The translations under genes were made by a program, and so were the position numbers. The notes below the pieces were generated by a model. The model saw only the letters and a list, made by a program, of their open reading frames with translations. It was not told the origin of the DNA and did not search any database. From Maricaulis maris MCS10 (GTDB taxonomy: Bacteria > Pseudomonadota > Alphaproteobacteria > Caulobacterales > Maricaulaceae), in the NCBI RefSeq assembly GCF_000014745.1, contig NC_008347.1, positions 2,682,001 through 2,746,000 of the forward strand: a stretch of 64,000 nt of DNA. The letters run 5' to 3'. Below are positions 36,766 through 44,573 of the stretch, one piece after another (position 1 is the first letter of the stretch; every line of letters begins with the position of its first letter).

Positions 36766-37734
36766 CTATTTGAGCCCGACACGCAGCAAGTCATGCAGAT
36801 GCAGGATGCCAACAGGGCGTTCATCGTCATCGACAATGAAAAACTGGGTGATTTTCGGAGTACCAGCCGTCATCAGCCGCAAGGCATCTGCCGCCAGCAT
36901 GCTGGCGCTTCCGGTGCGTGGGCCGACCGTCATGACGTCGCCGGCCCGCTTGTCGAAAAGACCTGCCCCCATGTGCCGACGCAGATCGCCATCAGTGATG
37001 ATGCCCGCCAGCTTGCCGTCCGCCCCCACAATGCCGGCACAACCAAAGCTCTTGGTTGTCATCTCTATGAGCACTTCGCTCATTTGCGCGTCGGTACCGA
37101 TCAACGGCACAGCGTTTCCGGCATGCATGATGTCCTGAACGGTGGCGAGCGCTGCGCCAAGCGCGCCGCCTGGATGGAATGTCTTGAAATCGGTTGCCGT
37201 GAAGCCCCGGGCCTCGAGCAGTGCAACCGCCAGAGCATCGCCCAATGCCATCATCAGCGTGGTGGATGTCGTCGGCGCGCGCGTTTCTCCGCAGGCTTCA
37301 GGCGCTTGCGGAATGGCGAGCAGGAAATCCCCGGCGCGGCCCAGACTGCTGTCCGGCTGTGCGGTCATGGCGATCAGCGGCACCCCGAAACGGCGGCAAT
37401 AGGCAATCAGATCGCCCAATTCCCTTGTTTCACCGGACTTCGACAGCGCCAGCACGGCATCATCGGTGCCGATCATGCCCAGATCACCATGGCTGGCCTC
37501 GGTCGGGTGGACGTAATAGGCCGGCGTCCCCGTCGAGGCGAGCGTTGCCGCGATTTTTCTGGCAACGTGACCGGACTTTCCAACCCCGGCACAGATCAGC
37601 CGCCCCTTCACCCCGCGCAGCCGTGACACGGTGTTGGCGAAATCCGTTGAAATCGATTTCTCAAGCGCATCCATGCCCTCACGCTCGATGGCGATGACGC
37701 GGCGGGCAGATTGCACGGAATCGATTTCGGACAT
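36766..37734 (-). CDS. kdsD: D-arabinose-5-phosphate isomerase (KdsD/KpsF)
   Basis: A 322-residue enzyme turning ribulose-5-phosphate into arabinose-5-phosphate for Kdo synthesis. A SIS domain (about 30-175) contains CAGVGKSGHVARKIA, HGDLGMIG and LSKSGETREL. A pair of CBS domains (about 205-322) follows, with GIITDGDLRRHM and FIVDDDERPVGILHLHDLL. Full length for the family. Unlike a capsule-dedicated kpsF it is not inside the glycan island. Its leader contains a strong hairpin. Confidence 0.93.
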   Translation of the reverse strand: MSEIDSVQSARRVIAIEREGMDALEKSISTDFANTVSRLRGVKGRLICAGVGKSGHVARKIAATLASTGTPAYYVHPTEASHGDLGMIGTDDAVLALSKSGETRELGDLIAYCRRFGVPLIAMTAQPDSSLGRAGDFLLAIPQAPEACGETRAPTTSTTLMMALGDALAVALLEARGFTATDFKTFHPGGALGAALATVQDIMHAGNAVPLIGTDAQMSEVLIEMTTKSFGCAGIVGADGKLAGIITDGDLRRHMGAGLFDKRAGDVMTVGPRTGSASMLAADALRLMTAGTPKITQFFIVDDDERPVGILHLHDLLRVGLK

Positions 37735-37792
37735 GCCTTATCCTCGCAGTCGGTCAGGACGGAGTGCCCTTTTCGAGGTGATCCAATAGCAG

Positions 37793-37973
37793 AACCGCGC
37801 ACGTCCGGGGAAGAGACGTGCGCGGTTGGTGCGGCAAGATGTGACCGGGCCTTTGGGGGACGGGTAAAGGCCGCACATCCCGACGCCGCTCACCGGGACG
37901 GATAAGTCATGCCTTGGGTATGGGTTCAAGAGATTGAACCAGGCTCGCCCCGGGAACCTGTAGTCCCTTTATA
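37793..37973 (-). ncRNA. Structured intergenic region, candidate small RNA or kdsD leader
   Basis: The 363-base space between divergent kdsD and gpmA has no gene but several inverted repeats: a perfect 13-bp stem AACCGCGCACGTC/GACGTGCGCGGTT (37793-37805 with 37815-37827), GGCCTTT/AAAGGCC (37848-37854 with 37866-37872), TCCCG/CGGGA (about 37878-37898) and GGTTCA/TGAACC (37923-37928 with 37935-37940). On the minus strand TATAAA (37968-37973) with TTAACC 18 bases upstream could be a promoter, giving a transcript of about 170 bases ending at the 13-bp hairpin. That hairpin lacks a U-run. Whether this is a free RNA or the 5' leader of kdsD is open. Confidence 0.35.
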
Positions 37974-38097
37974 CCACAACTTGATGGTGAAGGTTAAGCG
38001 AATTCGGGGCACCCGGTCTTGCGGCCCAGCCGCCTTGCCCTGCTGCAATTGGCGGGCTATCGCTGCCGGTGTCAGGGCAATCTCGGGAGACGACCAC

Positions 38098-38829
38098 ATG
38101 CCGCAGCTCGCACTTATCCGGCACGGCCAGAGCGAATGGAACCTCCAGAACCGGTTCACCGGATGGGTTGATGTGGATCTGACCGATGAAGGGGTTGCCC
38201 AGGCGCGGCAGTCCGGCGAGCTGCTGGCGAAGGCCGGTTTCGAGCCCACCCACGCCTTTGTGTCTGTGCTGAAGCGTGCCATCAAGACCCTCAACTTCAC
38301 CCTGGAAGGTCTGGATCGGCTGTGGATACCGGTCGACAAATCCTGGCGGCTGAACGAACGCCATTATGGCGCTCTTGCCGGTCTCGACAAAAACGAAACC
38401 CGGGCCAAGCATGGCGATGAACAGGTGAAAATCTGGCGCCGCTCCTTCGACACACCGCCCCCGCCCGTCGCCACCGATCACGCCTACCATCCGCTCAATG
38501 ATCACCGTTATGCCGATGTGCCGCGCGAACTCCTTCCGGCATCGGAATCCCTGAAGTCAACACTGGACCGGGTCGAGCCATACTGGTCCTCGTCGATCCA
38601 ACCCCGGCTTGCGGCCGGCGAGACCCTGATCGTGGCTGCTCACGGCAACAGTTTGCGCGCCCTGGTAAAACTCCTTTTCAAGGTCTCCGATCCGGACATC
38701 ATGGAAGTCGAGGTGCCGACAGGAAATCCACTCCTCATCGACCTCGAAGACGACGGCATCACCTTGCGGTCTGCGCGATATCTTGATCCGGTTCGCGCCA
38801 AGCCCCTGCCACCACTTCCGGGCGCATGA
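38098..38829 (+). CDS. gpmA: 2,3-bisphosphoglycerate-dependent phosphoglycerate mutase
   Basis: A 243-residue glycolytic enzyme. The phosphohistidine motif ALIRHGQSEWNLQNRFTGW is at the N-terminus, the catalytic ERHYGAL at mid-protein, and AAHGNSLRALVKLL holds the second His. ATG 38098 is set by the conserved start MPQLALIRHG and GGGAG upstream; the frame open from 37909 adds nothing conserved. The stop overlaps the next ATG by 4 bases. Confidence 0.95.
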   Translation: MPQLALIRHGQSEWNLQNRFTGWVDVDLTDEGVAQARQSGELLAKAGFEPTHAFVSVLKRAIKTLNFTLEGLDRLWIPVDKSWRLNERHYGALAGLDKNETRAKHGDEQVKIWRRSFDTPPPPVATDHAYHPLNDHRYADVPRELLPASESLKSTLDRVEPYWSSSIQPRLAAGETLIVAAHGNSLRALVKLLFKVSDPDIMEVEVPTGNPLLIDLEDDGITLRSARYLDPVRAKPLPPLPGA

Positions 38830-39449
38830 GTGCGATCGACGACGCACGCTACATGGACCTCGCCGTGGCGTTGGCACGGGCCCAGCAAGGCCGGACCGCA
38901 CCCAACCCGGCGGTCGGGTGCGTGCTCGTCAGGGACGGCCGGATCATTGCCACCGGAGCAACACAAGATGGCGGCCGGCCCCATGCCGAACGCGTCGCGC
39001 TCGACGCGGCCGGTGCTGAAGCAGCCGGTGCGACAGCCTACGTCACACTGGAGCCCTGCGCCCATCACGGTCAAACACCGCCTTGTGCGGACGGGCTGAT
39101 ACAGGCGGGAATCGAGCGCGCTGTAATCGCGTGCGGCGACCGGTTCGAGCAGGTCTCCGGGCGCGGCCTGGCCATTCTGGCGGCGGCGGGAATGACGGTG
39201 GAGACAGGATTGCGGGAGACAGATGCCACATCCCTGTATGCGGGTTTCTTCTCCCGGCTGGCCTCCGGCCTGCCGCATATCATGCCCGATGCACGGGCAC
39301 GCGGTTATGACGGCGAACTGACCGCCCGCTCGTTGGACGAGGCAAAGGTGCAAATCCGCACGTTTGCAGAAGCGGGCATGAACCGGATCCGCGTGGCGCC
39401 GGATCACCCTCTCGCCGATTGCGATTGGCCGACTGTGATGGACGGATAA
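38826..39449 (+). CDS. RibD-type deaminase lacking the reductase domain
   Basis: A 207-residue protein. Residues about 5-145 are the pyrimidine deaminase of riboflavin synthesis: GRTAPNPAVGCVLV, the zinc/catalytic motif PHAERVALD and VTLEPCAHHGQTPPC. Ordinary RibD continues with a reductase domain of about 200 residues. Here the hinge (LYAGFFSRLASGLP) is kept, but the protein then runs only about 55 more residues without the NADPH-binding start (normally LKxAxSLDGxIA). It is translationally coupled to gpmA (ATGA overlap). It may be a deaminase-only enzyme with the reductase elsewhere, or a decaying duplicate. Confidence 0.8.
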   Translation: MSAIDDARYMDLAVALARAQQGRTAPNPAVGCVLVRDGRIIATGATQDGGRPHAERVALDAAGAEAAGATAYVTLEPCAHHGQTPPCADGLIQAGIERAVIACGDRFEQVSGRGLAILAAAGMTVETGLRETDATSLYAGFFSRLASGLPHIMPDARARGYDGELTARSLDEAKVQIRTFAEAGMNRIRVAPDHPLADCDWPTVMDG

Positions 39450-39520
39450 GCAGAGAACTGGCTGTTAACGGTCGATCTTTATGGTGCTTGTTTGGAGCAA
39501 CCACCATCAGGACCCCACCG

Positions 39521-40822
39521 ATGACCGATCGCAAGATCGAGTTCAAGAAACTGACCCAGGATGAAGTCGACGCGATTTGCGCCCGGCACGAACGCCTGTG
39601 GTCGGGGCGCTCCGGTGGCGCACGGGCCAATTTCTCCTACACCATTCTCGAAAACATGGTGCTGGCCAATCGGGACCTGTCCGATGCCGACTTCAGCGGT
39701 GCCGTGTTGCGCGGTGCCGTCCTGTCCGGAGCCACGCTCAATAGCGCGGTCTTTTTCGCCGCCGATTTGCGGCGTGCCAATCTGGAAGGCGCGTCCCTGA
39801 GACGGGCGGACTTGCGCGGTGCCATCATGCGGGGCGCCAACCTAACCGGGGCTGACCTGACCGAGGCTGATATGCGCGAAGGTGCGATCGCCCAAATGGA
39901 CAAGGAAAAGGGCCTCGCGGTCCTGACCCACAAAACCCAGGAAAACGATGCCGGGACCGCCAATTTCACGGGGGCCAATCTCTCGCACTCGAAAATGGCC
40001 GGAATCGCCGCCCAAAAAGCCGACTTCACTGACGCCATGCTGCTGGGCACCCGTTTGATCCGGGCCAATCTGCGCGGATCATCCTTTCAAGGCGCCAATC
40101 TCGAAGGCGCAGACATGTCCGGCGCGGACCTGTCCGATACTGATTTCACGCATGCCGTTTTGATCGGCACGAAGACCGTGATGGCCAAGACCCAGGGCAT
40201 GAACACCGACGGCGCGTTGACCAATGCGGCGGTCGGTATTGATCCTGAAGCTCTGGAACAGCCTGTTGCCGACCAAATCGCCGAACATGTCCGCTGGTGT
40301 GAAACCAATGGCAAGGAAGGCAAGCCATCCCTGTTCGACGGGACGGATCTCCGTGGCCTGACATCCCTCGCCGGGAAAACACTGACCGCCTTTCATGCGC
40401 GTGGCGCGACACTTTACGGCCTGGACCTGGAGGGCGCGCAGCTGCAGGGCGCTCGCCTTGAAAAAGCCGACCTGCGGATGGTCAGCCTGCGTGGCGCGGA
40501 CCTGCGTGGAGCCGATCTTACCGGCGCCAACCTTTCAAATGCCGACCTGCGTGACTGCCAACTTGGGCCGCTTCTGCTCGATGGCAACCGGGTTCTTCCG
40601 GCCTCGCTCGCCGGGGTGCGGGCACGCTATACCGATCTGCGGGGCGCCGACCTGCGTCAGTTGAAGGCGACCGGCGCCGATTTTTCCTACGCCACCCTCA
40701 ACGGGACCAATGTGAAAAGGGCGAGCTTCAATGGCTCCTGCTTCACGGGTGCCCGTATCGACGAGGACTTCTCCACCCAGGTTGACTCCCTGGACGGCGC
40801 CGTCGATCTCGACGCGGCCTGA
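39521..40822 (+). CDS. Pentapeptide-repeat protein
   Basis: A 433-residue protein built largely of A(D/N)LxG-type pentapeptides forming right-handed beta-helices. Block one (about 50-225) includes ADLRRANLEGASLRRADLRG; block two (about 305-420) includes ADLRGADLTGANLSNADLRD. Between them is a non-repeat stretch of about 80 residues with EHVRWCETNGKEGKPSLFDG. There is no signal peptide. The start ATG 39521 follows an AGGA site. Function is unknown; some such proteins bind gyrase, but nothing here singles that out. Confidence 0.85.
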   Translation: MTDRKIEFKKLTQDEVDAICARHERLWSGRSGGARANFSYTILENMVLANRDLSDADFSGAVLRGAVLSGATLNSAVFFAADLRRANLEGASLRRADLRGAIMRGANLTGADLTEADMREGAIAQMDKEKGLAVLTHKTQENDAGTANFTGANLSHSKMAGIAAQKADFTDAMLLGTRLIRANLRGSSFQGANLEGADMSGADLSDTDFTHAVLIGTKTVMAKTQGMNTDGALTNAAVGIDPEALEQPVADQIAEHVRWCETNGKEGKPSLFDGTDLRGLTSLAGKTLTAFHARGATLYGLDLEGAQLQGARLEKADLRMVSLRGADLRGADLTGANLSNADLRDCQLGPLLLDGNRVLPASLAGVRARYTDLRGADLRQLKATGADFSYATLNGTNVKRASFNGSCFTGARIDEDFSTQVDSLDGAVDLDAA

Positions 40823-40831
40823 ACCAGACAA

Positions 40832-40859
40832 AAGGCGGCGAGCTTTCGCTCACCGCCTT
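40832..40859 (-). terminator. Terminator of hsp20 (minus strand)
   Basis: On the minus strand AAGGCGG-GAGC pairs with GCTC-CCGCCTT around GAAA, followed by TTTTGTC; it lies 43 bases past the hsp20 stop. It could also stop the convergent pentapeptide gene. Confidence 0.7.
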
Positions 40860-40901
40860 CAGGGTCAATCGGAGGGGAAATCAGTGACCGTCAGTGACGG
40901 G

Positions 40902-41378
40902 TCAGGCGGCCTTCGTCTTGCCGCCCTCGATCAGGCGGGCCCGCTTGGTGCCGGCGCCGGATTTGATTTCAATCCGTTTCGGCTTGGCCGCTTCTGGAAT
41001 TTCGCGCACCAGGCGCACCTGAAGCAGGCCGTTCTTCAAGCCGGCATCGGCCACCTCGACGTGATCCGCCAGATGGAAACGACGTTCGAATGAGCGCTCC
41101 GCGATGCCGCGATGCAAGAAGCGGCGGTCGTCCGACTCCGTTTTCTCACCGATCCGGCCGGAAACCGTCAGGATGCTTTCCTGCACTTCGACGACCAGAT
41201 CTTCTTCGCCGAAACCGGCAACCGCCAGTTCGATCAGATACTCGTCATCGGCGACGTGCTGGATGTTGTAGGGTGGGTAGCCTTGAGACTCGATCTTGGT
41301 AGCCGAGTCCATCATGTCCGCGAGCCGGTCAAAACCGACAATCGAGCGATACAGCGGCGTGAAATCAACAGTTCTCAT
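40902..41378 (-). CDS. Hsp20-family small heat-shock protein
   Basis: A 158-residue alpha-crystallin-type chaperone of the IbpA class. The N-terminus MRTVDFTPLYRSIVGFDRL is typical, then comes the crystallin domain (about 38-130: YNIQHVADDEYLIELAVAGF, RGIAERSFERRFHLADHVEV, ADAGLKNGLLQV) and a C-terminal KPKRIEIK, where the I-x-I anchor is recognisable. ATG 41378 has GGAGGA upstream; the frame open to 41495 is leader. It holds unfolded proteins in the cytoplasm during heat stress. The leader looks like a ROSE thermometer. Confidence 0.93.
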   Translation of the reverse strand: MRTVDFTPLYRSIVGFDRLADMMDSATKIESQGYPPYNIQHVADDEYLIELAVAGFGEEDLVVEVQESILTVSGRIGEKTESDDRRFLHRGIAERSFERRFHLADHVEVADAGLKNGLLQVRLVREIPEAAKPKRIEIKSGAGTKRARLIEGGKTKAA

Positions 41379-41385
41379 TTCAGTC

Positions 41386-41460
41386 CATCCTCCTTCAGAG
41401 CGATAAACAGGCCCGGGACATCCGGGCGGTTTCGACAAGCCAGATCCGACGGATCCTGGC
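41386..41460 (-). promoter_or_regulatory. ROSE-like RNA thermometer in the hsp20 leader
   Basis: On the transcript the Shine-Dalgarno GGAGGA is preceded by UCGCUCUGAA, giving the ROSE hallmark U(U/C)GCU and a weak hairpin CUCU/GGAG that could hide the ribosome site when cold. Upstream are two more stems: GCCCGG/CCGGGC (41411-41416 with 41422-41427) and CCAGATCC/GGATC-TGG (about 41441-41460). A chain of stems ending in an SD hairpin is the ROSE plan, found on alphaproteobacterial small heat-shock genes. Confidence 0.5.
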
Positions 41461-41598
41461 ACTGGTAGCGAGCCCCTGATGGCGACCCGCCCCAACTATC
41501 TGGGTAGCCATTCCATTGGCTGCAACCCCCGAAAACAAGATTTGCGCACGGCCCCGGGCTTGGTTACCAATTGCGCGTCTCATCCAGGAGTTTCCAAC

Positions 41599-42531
41599 AT
41601 GCGTCACGCTTCACTTCTCGCACTTCTCGCCGGCACATCCGTTCTGGCAGCCTGTAACGGCGAACCGGTCGACACCGCGGATATTCCGGAGACCGATGCG
41701 GTTATGGAAGCCGGCCAGGACACGGCGACAGCCGAGGCCGCCGAGGCACCGGCGGCTCCCGACCTGACGGTGCTCGCAAACGTCCTCAACGCTGACTGGC
41801 GAAGCTCCGGTCGCGATCGCGACGAATGGCGTCACCCGCAGGAAACCCTTGAGTTTTTCGAGGTCGACCCAAGCAGCACCATCGTCGAAATCTGGCCGGG
41901 CGGCGGTTGGTATACCGACATCATCGCGCCCTGGGTCAACGCCAATGGCGGTCAGTATGTCGCCGCTCACTTCGACCCGAACTCGGGCAGCCAGAACCGT
42001 CAGCGCTCGCGGGCATCTTTCGACGCCCATGTCGAAGATACAGCCATCTACGGCAATATCCTGACCGTCTCGTTCAATAGCGAAACAACGCTTGGCCTTG
42101 ACGCTGACTCCGTCGATACGGTCCTGACATTCCGCAATATCCACAACTGGATGTCCCGCGGTTTCGCCGAGCGTGCTTTTGCCGACTTCCACACAGTTCT
42201 GCGGCCAGGCGGCGTCCTGGGCGTGGTCGAACATCGGCTGCCGTCAACGCGCGAACAAGACCCAGGCGCGCCGAACGGCTATGTCCAACAGGCCTATGTC
42301 ATTGCCTTGGCGGAAGAGGCCGGATTCGAATTTGTCGCCGCGTCCGAGATCAATGCCAATCCGGCTGACACGGCGGACCACCCGCTTGGCGTCTGGACCC
42401 TGCCTCCAGTACGCCGCAGCCCGTCGGCCGATAGTGAACTGGCCGCCGAGTTCGACCGTGCGGCCTACGATGCGATTGGCGAGAGCGATCGCATGACATT
42501 GTTGTTCCGCAAGCCTGTTGCTGACGAATAA
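41599..42531 (+). CDS. Methyltransferase-like lipoprotein (COG4798 type)
   Basis: A 310-residue protein beginning with a lipoprotein signal (MRHASLLALLAGTSVLAAC, lipobox LAAC, Cys19). The body is a class I SAM-methyltransferase fold: motif I-like VEIWPGGGWYTDIIAPW, DTVLTFRNIHNWM as motif II/III, and VLRPGGVLGVVEHR as the post-II strand. Predicted exported methyltransferases of this type are known but unexplained, as SAM is not expected in the periplasm. ATG 41599 has CAGGAG upstream. Its stop TAA shares one base with the next ATG, so the two genes are coupled. Confidence 0.8.
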   Translation: MRHASLLALLAGTSVLAACNGEPVDTADIPETDAVMEAGQDTATAEAAEAPAAPDLTVLANVLNADWRSSGRDRDEWRHPQETLEFFEVDPSSTIVEIWPGGGWYTDIIAPWVNANGGQYVAAHFDPNSGSQNRQRSRASFDAHVEDTAIYGNILTVSFNSETTLGLDADSVDTVLTFRNIHNWMSRGFAERAFADFHTVLRPGGVLGVVEHRLPSTREQDPGAPNGYVQQAYVIALAEEAGFEFVAASEINANPADTADHPLGVWTLPPVRRSPSADSELAAEFDRAAYDAIGESDRMTLLFRKPVADE

Positions 42532-43199
42532 TGCGAGCATTCCTGCTTGTTGTCGGACTGGTGGCCGGCCTTGTTGCCGCGGGCGCCCATGCGCAGTCCG
42601 TGGAACGTGAGGCCGGCCCCCTGCCGCGCTTTTTCCCGCATCGCTCGACCTATCTCGACCTGGATCCCGATCAGCGGTCGCATTTCCAGCTTGCCTATCT
42701 GGTTTCCTCACAGTCCGGCGTGCCGGCCGACGAAATACGGATGTGGTTCAATCAGGATGATGGAGAAGTCATTTCCTTCGACATCGATGCGACCGGCCGC
42801 ATAACCCGCCTGCCCGATCTCGACGAACTGTCAGCAGAACCCACCGTCTGGATCAATCAGGAGCGGGGCGGGATGTCGCTGAACCTGCAGTTCGAGGCGA
42901 CACTTCCCGGCGGGCCGGACTTTGCCGCCAGCGACCTGCAGCTTGCCTTGGGCCAGGCCAATCATGCCATCCGGCAAGCTGCCGGTGTTGCCGCTCTCTT
43001 TGCGCCGAATTTCAAGACCTTGGTGTTCGAATTTGACGGGCCGGCCCCAACCGCCATTGCCATTCATGACGACGGAACGACATCGGCCCTGACCGCTCAG
43101 GAAAACCGGGTCATGCTGCGCCCGCGCGACCGGGCCATGCGCAATCTGGTCCGGATCGAACTGGGCAGCATGCCGACGCGCGTTCTGCTGGACAGTTGA
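42531..43199 (+). CDS. Exported protein of unknown function
   Basis: A 222-residue protein with a clear signal peptide (about 1-22, ending AGAHAQS). The mature part is mixed alpha/beta without recognisable motifs; phrases such as RSTYLDLDPDQRSHFQLAYLV and the absence of Cys suggest a periplasmic fold. It is coupled to the methyltransferase-like lipoprotein and ends 4 bases from the convergent hisN gene. I do not recognise the family. Confidence 0.75.
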   Translation: MRAFLLVVGLVAGLVAAGAHAQSVEREAGPLPRFFPHRSTYLDLDPDQRSHFQLAYLVSSQSGVPADEIRMWFNQDDGEVISFDIDATGRITRLPDLDELSAEPTVWINQERGGMSLNLQFEATLPGGPDFAASDLQLALGQANHAIRQAAGVAALFAPNFKTLVFEFDGPAPTAIAIHDDGTTSALTAQENRVMLRPRDRAMRNLVRIELGSMPTRVLLDS

Positions 43200-43203
43200 G
43201 GAA

Positions 43204-44001
43204 CTAGACCGCAGCTGCGGCCAAATGCTCCAGAGCCTGCTCCAGCAATGCCGGTGTTGCAGCCGCGACCACCTGTCCGCCACGGGATGGATCGCCGCCG
43301 GTCCAGTTGCTGATGACACCGCCGGCGCCCGTGACAAGCGGGATCAATGCCTGGACGTCATAGATTTGGAGCCCACTCTCAACAACCAGGTCGATGCCGC
43401 CTGAGGCGAGCATGGCGTAGGCATAGGCATCAAAGCCGAAACGGCAGAGCCGCGCCCGCGCACGGACCGCCTCGAAGGCAGCCAGTTCAGCGCCCGCAAA
43501 CAGATTGGGGTCGGTGCTGGCCATGATCGCACGGTCAAGCCGGTCGCACCGCGAAGCCCGCAGGTCCCGGATTTCACCAGCTCGGGAAAAGCTGGCGCCG
43601 CCAGGCCAACCGGCAAACCGTTCGCCGATATAGGGTTGGTCAATCAGCCCCAGCCTTGGGCGACCGGCCACTTCCAGTGCAATGAGGACTGTCCAGGTCG
43701 GCAATCCGGCAATAAAGGCTCGCGTTCCGTCTATCGGATCGAGCACCCATCGACGATCACCCTTGCCATTCGAGCTTCCGAACTCCTCGCCGAGAATTCC
43801 GTCTGACGGGGCCAGTTCTGCCAGGACCGTCCGCATGGCCTGCTCGGACGCTCGATCGGCAGCCGTCACCGGGTCAAACCCCGTGGCCAGCTTGTTGTCG
43901 ACATCCAATGCGGTGCGGAAATACGGCGCTATGGCGACGCGTGCGGCATCAGCCAGGGCGTGCGCTGTTTTCAGGTCGGTCGGGTCATGTTGTTCGGACA
44001 T
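43204..44001 (-). CDS. hisN: Histidinol-phosphatase of the inositol-monophosphatase family
   Basis: A 265-residue metal-dependent phosphatase. It has the family motifs DPVTAADRASE, GEEFG and WVLDPIDGTRAFIAGLP, where the Asp residues and Glu bind magnesium, and a C-terminal YDVQALIPLVTGAGG. The closest subgroup I recognise is HisN, which makes histidinol from histidinol phosphate in alphaproteobacteria; general inositol monophosphatase activity is the alternative. It lies downstream of the XRE regulator on the same strand, close to the amidohydrolase and cpdR. Confidence 0.8.
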   Translation of the reverse strand: MSEQHDPTDLKTAHALADAARVAIAPYFRTALDVDNKLATGFDPVTAADRASEQAMRTVLAELAPSDGILGEEFGSSNGKGDRRWVLDPIDGTRAFIAGLPTWTVLIALEVAGRPRLGLIDQPYIGERFAGWPGGASFSRAGEIRDLRASRCDRLDRAIMASTDPNLFAGAELAAFEAVRARARLCRFGFDAYAYAMLASGGIDLVVESGLQIYDVQALIPLVTGAGGVISNWTGGDPSRGGQVVAAATPALLEQALEHLAAAAV

Positions 44002-44065
44002 GCCAAGGCGCCTAGCACGGGCGGCGAGCCGGTGCCAGACGCCTTCACGTCATTCGAGACCTGGT

Positions 44066-44452
44066 TCAGGCCGCGTCGTTGGCCGCTTCTTCCGGTTCCA
44101 GCGACTTGGCCAGCTCAAGAAGGCGCTTTCGGGGACGTTCGCCAAGCCTGTAATAGGCCCGGATCAGGTCCACGGTTTCTTTTTGTGAGAGCACATCAGC
44201 CGCAAGCGTATCATCGCCATTGACCTCATCTCGTTTGGACAGGCCTTCATAAAAGTACTGGACCGGTACATCGAGTGACTCGGCCAGTTCGAACAGACGA
44301 CTGGCGCTGACGCGATTGGCGCCACACTCGTATTTCTGGATTTGCTGAAAACGGATACCGACCGACTCGGCCAGTTGCTGCTGGGTCAGGCCCAGAAGGC
44401 GGCGCCGCCGGCGCAACCGTTTTCCTACATGAAGGTCGATATCACTTGTCAT
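44066..44452 (-). CDS. XRE-family DNA-binding regulator
   Basis: A 128-residue protein. Residues about 8-62 form a helix-turn-helix (LGLTQQQLAESVGIRFQQIQ, with the recognition helix at IRFQQIQKYE), followed by a C-terminal helical part (ETVDLIRAYYRLGERPRKRL). This short form is common and conserved in alphaproteobacteria, with varied or unknown targets. It is expressed from its own start 122 bases from the amidohydrolase gene end. Confidence 0.85.
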   Translation of the reverse strand: MTSDIDLHVGKRLRRRRRLLGLTQQQLAESVGIRFQQIQKYECGANRVSASRLFELAESLDVPVQYFYEGLSKRDEVNGDDTLAADVLSQKETVDLIRAYYRLGERPRKRLLELAKSLEPEEAANDAA

Positions 44453-44573
44453 AACTACTCGCCGCCTAATCTTCGCGTCTCAAAGTGCGCCGGTATGAAA
44501 CGCACACCTCACAGGAGAGCAAAGCGCGTGCCGGGCGAAGGCGGTTACCAGTCTTCGCCTGAAATGGGCATGA

